Shown here one piece after another: positions 61,156 through 61,280 of a stretch of 61,280 bases of DNA (position 1 is the stretch's first letter; each line of letters begins with the position of its first letter). The translations under genes were made by a program, and so were the position numbers. A model generated the notes under the pieces. The model did not search any database, had not been told where the DNA came from, and saw only the letters and a list, made by a program, of their open reading frames with translations. Origin of the DNA: Saprospiraceae bacterium (lineage in GTDB: Bacteria; Bacteroidota; Bacteroidia; Chitinophagales; Saprospiraceae); NCBI GenBank assembly GCA_020437105.1, contig JAGQWR010000127.1, positions 1 through 61,280 on the forward strand, written 5' to 3'.

Positions 61156-61230
61156 TGGTAGCCCGTAGGGGAATCGAACCCCTGTTTGATCCGGGAAAGG
61201 GACGCGCCCTAACCCCTAGACGAACGGGCC
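61156..61230 (-). tRNA. tRNA-Glu (anticodon TTC)
   Basis: The 75-nt sequence on the minus strand, including an encoded CCA, folds as a tRNA. The acceptor stem GGCCCGT/ACGGGCT has G1-U72 as a wobble, the D arm is GTCTAGGGGTTAGGGC, the T arm GGGGTTCGATTCCCC is intact, and the discriminator is A. The anticodon loop CTTTCCC gives TTC, so the tRNA is for Glu, as the Glu-like D arm also suggests. Two points are odd: the anticodon stem CGTCC/GGATC has a C27-C43 mismatch and G28-U42, and position 37 is C where most Glu tRNAs have A. Confidence 0.85.
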
Positions 61231-61257
61231 ATGAAGTCATTCCCGCGAACGGGAGCG

Positions 61258-61265
61258 CAAAGATA
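61258..61265 (-). promoter_or_regulatory. Candidate -7 element for tRNA-Glu
   Basis: On the minus strand TATCTTTG matches TAnnTTTG, 28 bp upstream of the tRNA 5' end. A short hairpin TCCCG/CGGGA (61241-61254) lies between. The -33 would fall outside the window. Confidence 0.5.
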
Positions 61266-61280
61266 ACAACGAACTTCCTC

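Overview
The window looks like a chromosomal segment of a Bacteroidota bacterium, most likely from the Saprospiria (Lewinella/Haliscomenobacter-like). The evidence is a giant secreted protein with a gliding-motility/type IX-type C-terminal domain, many lipoproteins, candidate promoters of the Bacteroidota form TAnnTTTG, few Shine-Dalgarno-like sites ahead of genes, and class II FBP aldolase, FKBP-lipoprotein/NrnA/Ndk and TamB genes in contexts typical of the phylum. This placement is inferred from protein character; no rRNA is present. I saw no insertion sequence, phage, CRISPR array or integrase.

Layout. 1-6 kb: a cut-off gene fragment, a SAM methyltransferase, a seven-bladed-propeller lipoprotein, an SGNH hydrolase, a group II PLP decarboxylase and an S37 peptidase. 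6.1-12.5 kb: a 2106-residue surface protein with 19 tandem Ig/PKD-like repeats. 12.6-15.2 kb: a saccharopine-dehydrogenase-like reductase with an SDR, an array of small hairpins, and a metal-binding lipoprotein. 15.5-33.2 kb: clpB, a VOC protein, an MscS channel, a strange Clp-like AAA+ protein, an EGF/papain-like lipoprotein with a pentapeptide lipoprotein, a DUF4340-like protein, a MORN lipoprotein, a PAS-AraC regulator, a very large degenerate helicase-nuclease homologue and a membrane-anchored subtilase. 33.5-50 kb is mostly housekeeping: trxB, fba, dnaG, a glucosaminidase-like protein, a GlcNAc-kinase-like protein, pfkA, cutA, prfB (with a programmed frameshift), an FKBP lipoprotein, nrnA, ndk, mutS2 and aroC. 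50-61 kb: DUF2461, TamB, a YheT-like hydrolase, an unknown membrane protein, folP, a secreted trypsin-like protease with a dockerin-like tail, and tRNA-Glu.

How genes work together. Core metabolism (fba, pfkA, a sugar kinase, aroC, folP, ndk), replication and translation (dnaG, mutS2, prfB, tRNA) and proteostasis (clpB, FKBP, trxB) are interleaved with envelope and secreted functions (TamB, adhesin, four secreted or anchored peptidases, lipoproteins). Likely operons are 12647-14483, 22913-25564, 38932-40802, 45092-43145 and 59086-55850.

Most unusual content. (1) The 1050-residue protein at 19633-22785 is a Clp-type AAA+ ATPase with a hydrolysis-dead first ATPase domain, no recognisable pore loop in the second, and a C-terminal region resembling the PCRF domain of peptide release factors. 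(2) The 1198-residue protein at 28166-31759 keeps the whole layout of an SF1 helicase fused to a Vsr/MTES-like nuclease, but every catalytic motif is degraded. They are the best candidates here for an undescribed system. A functional link between them is speculation.
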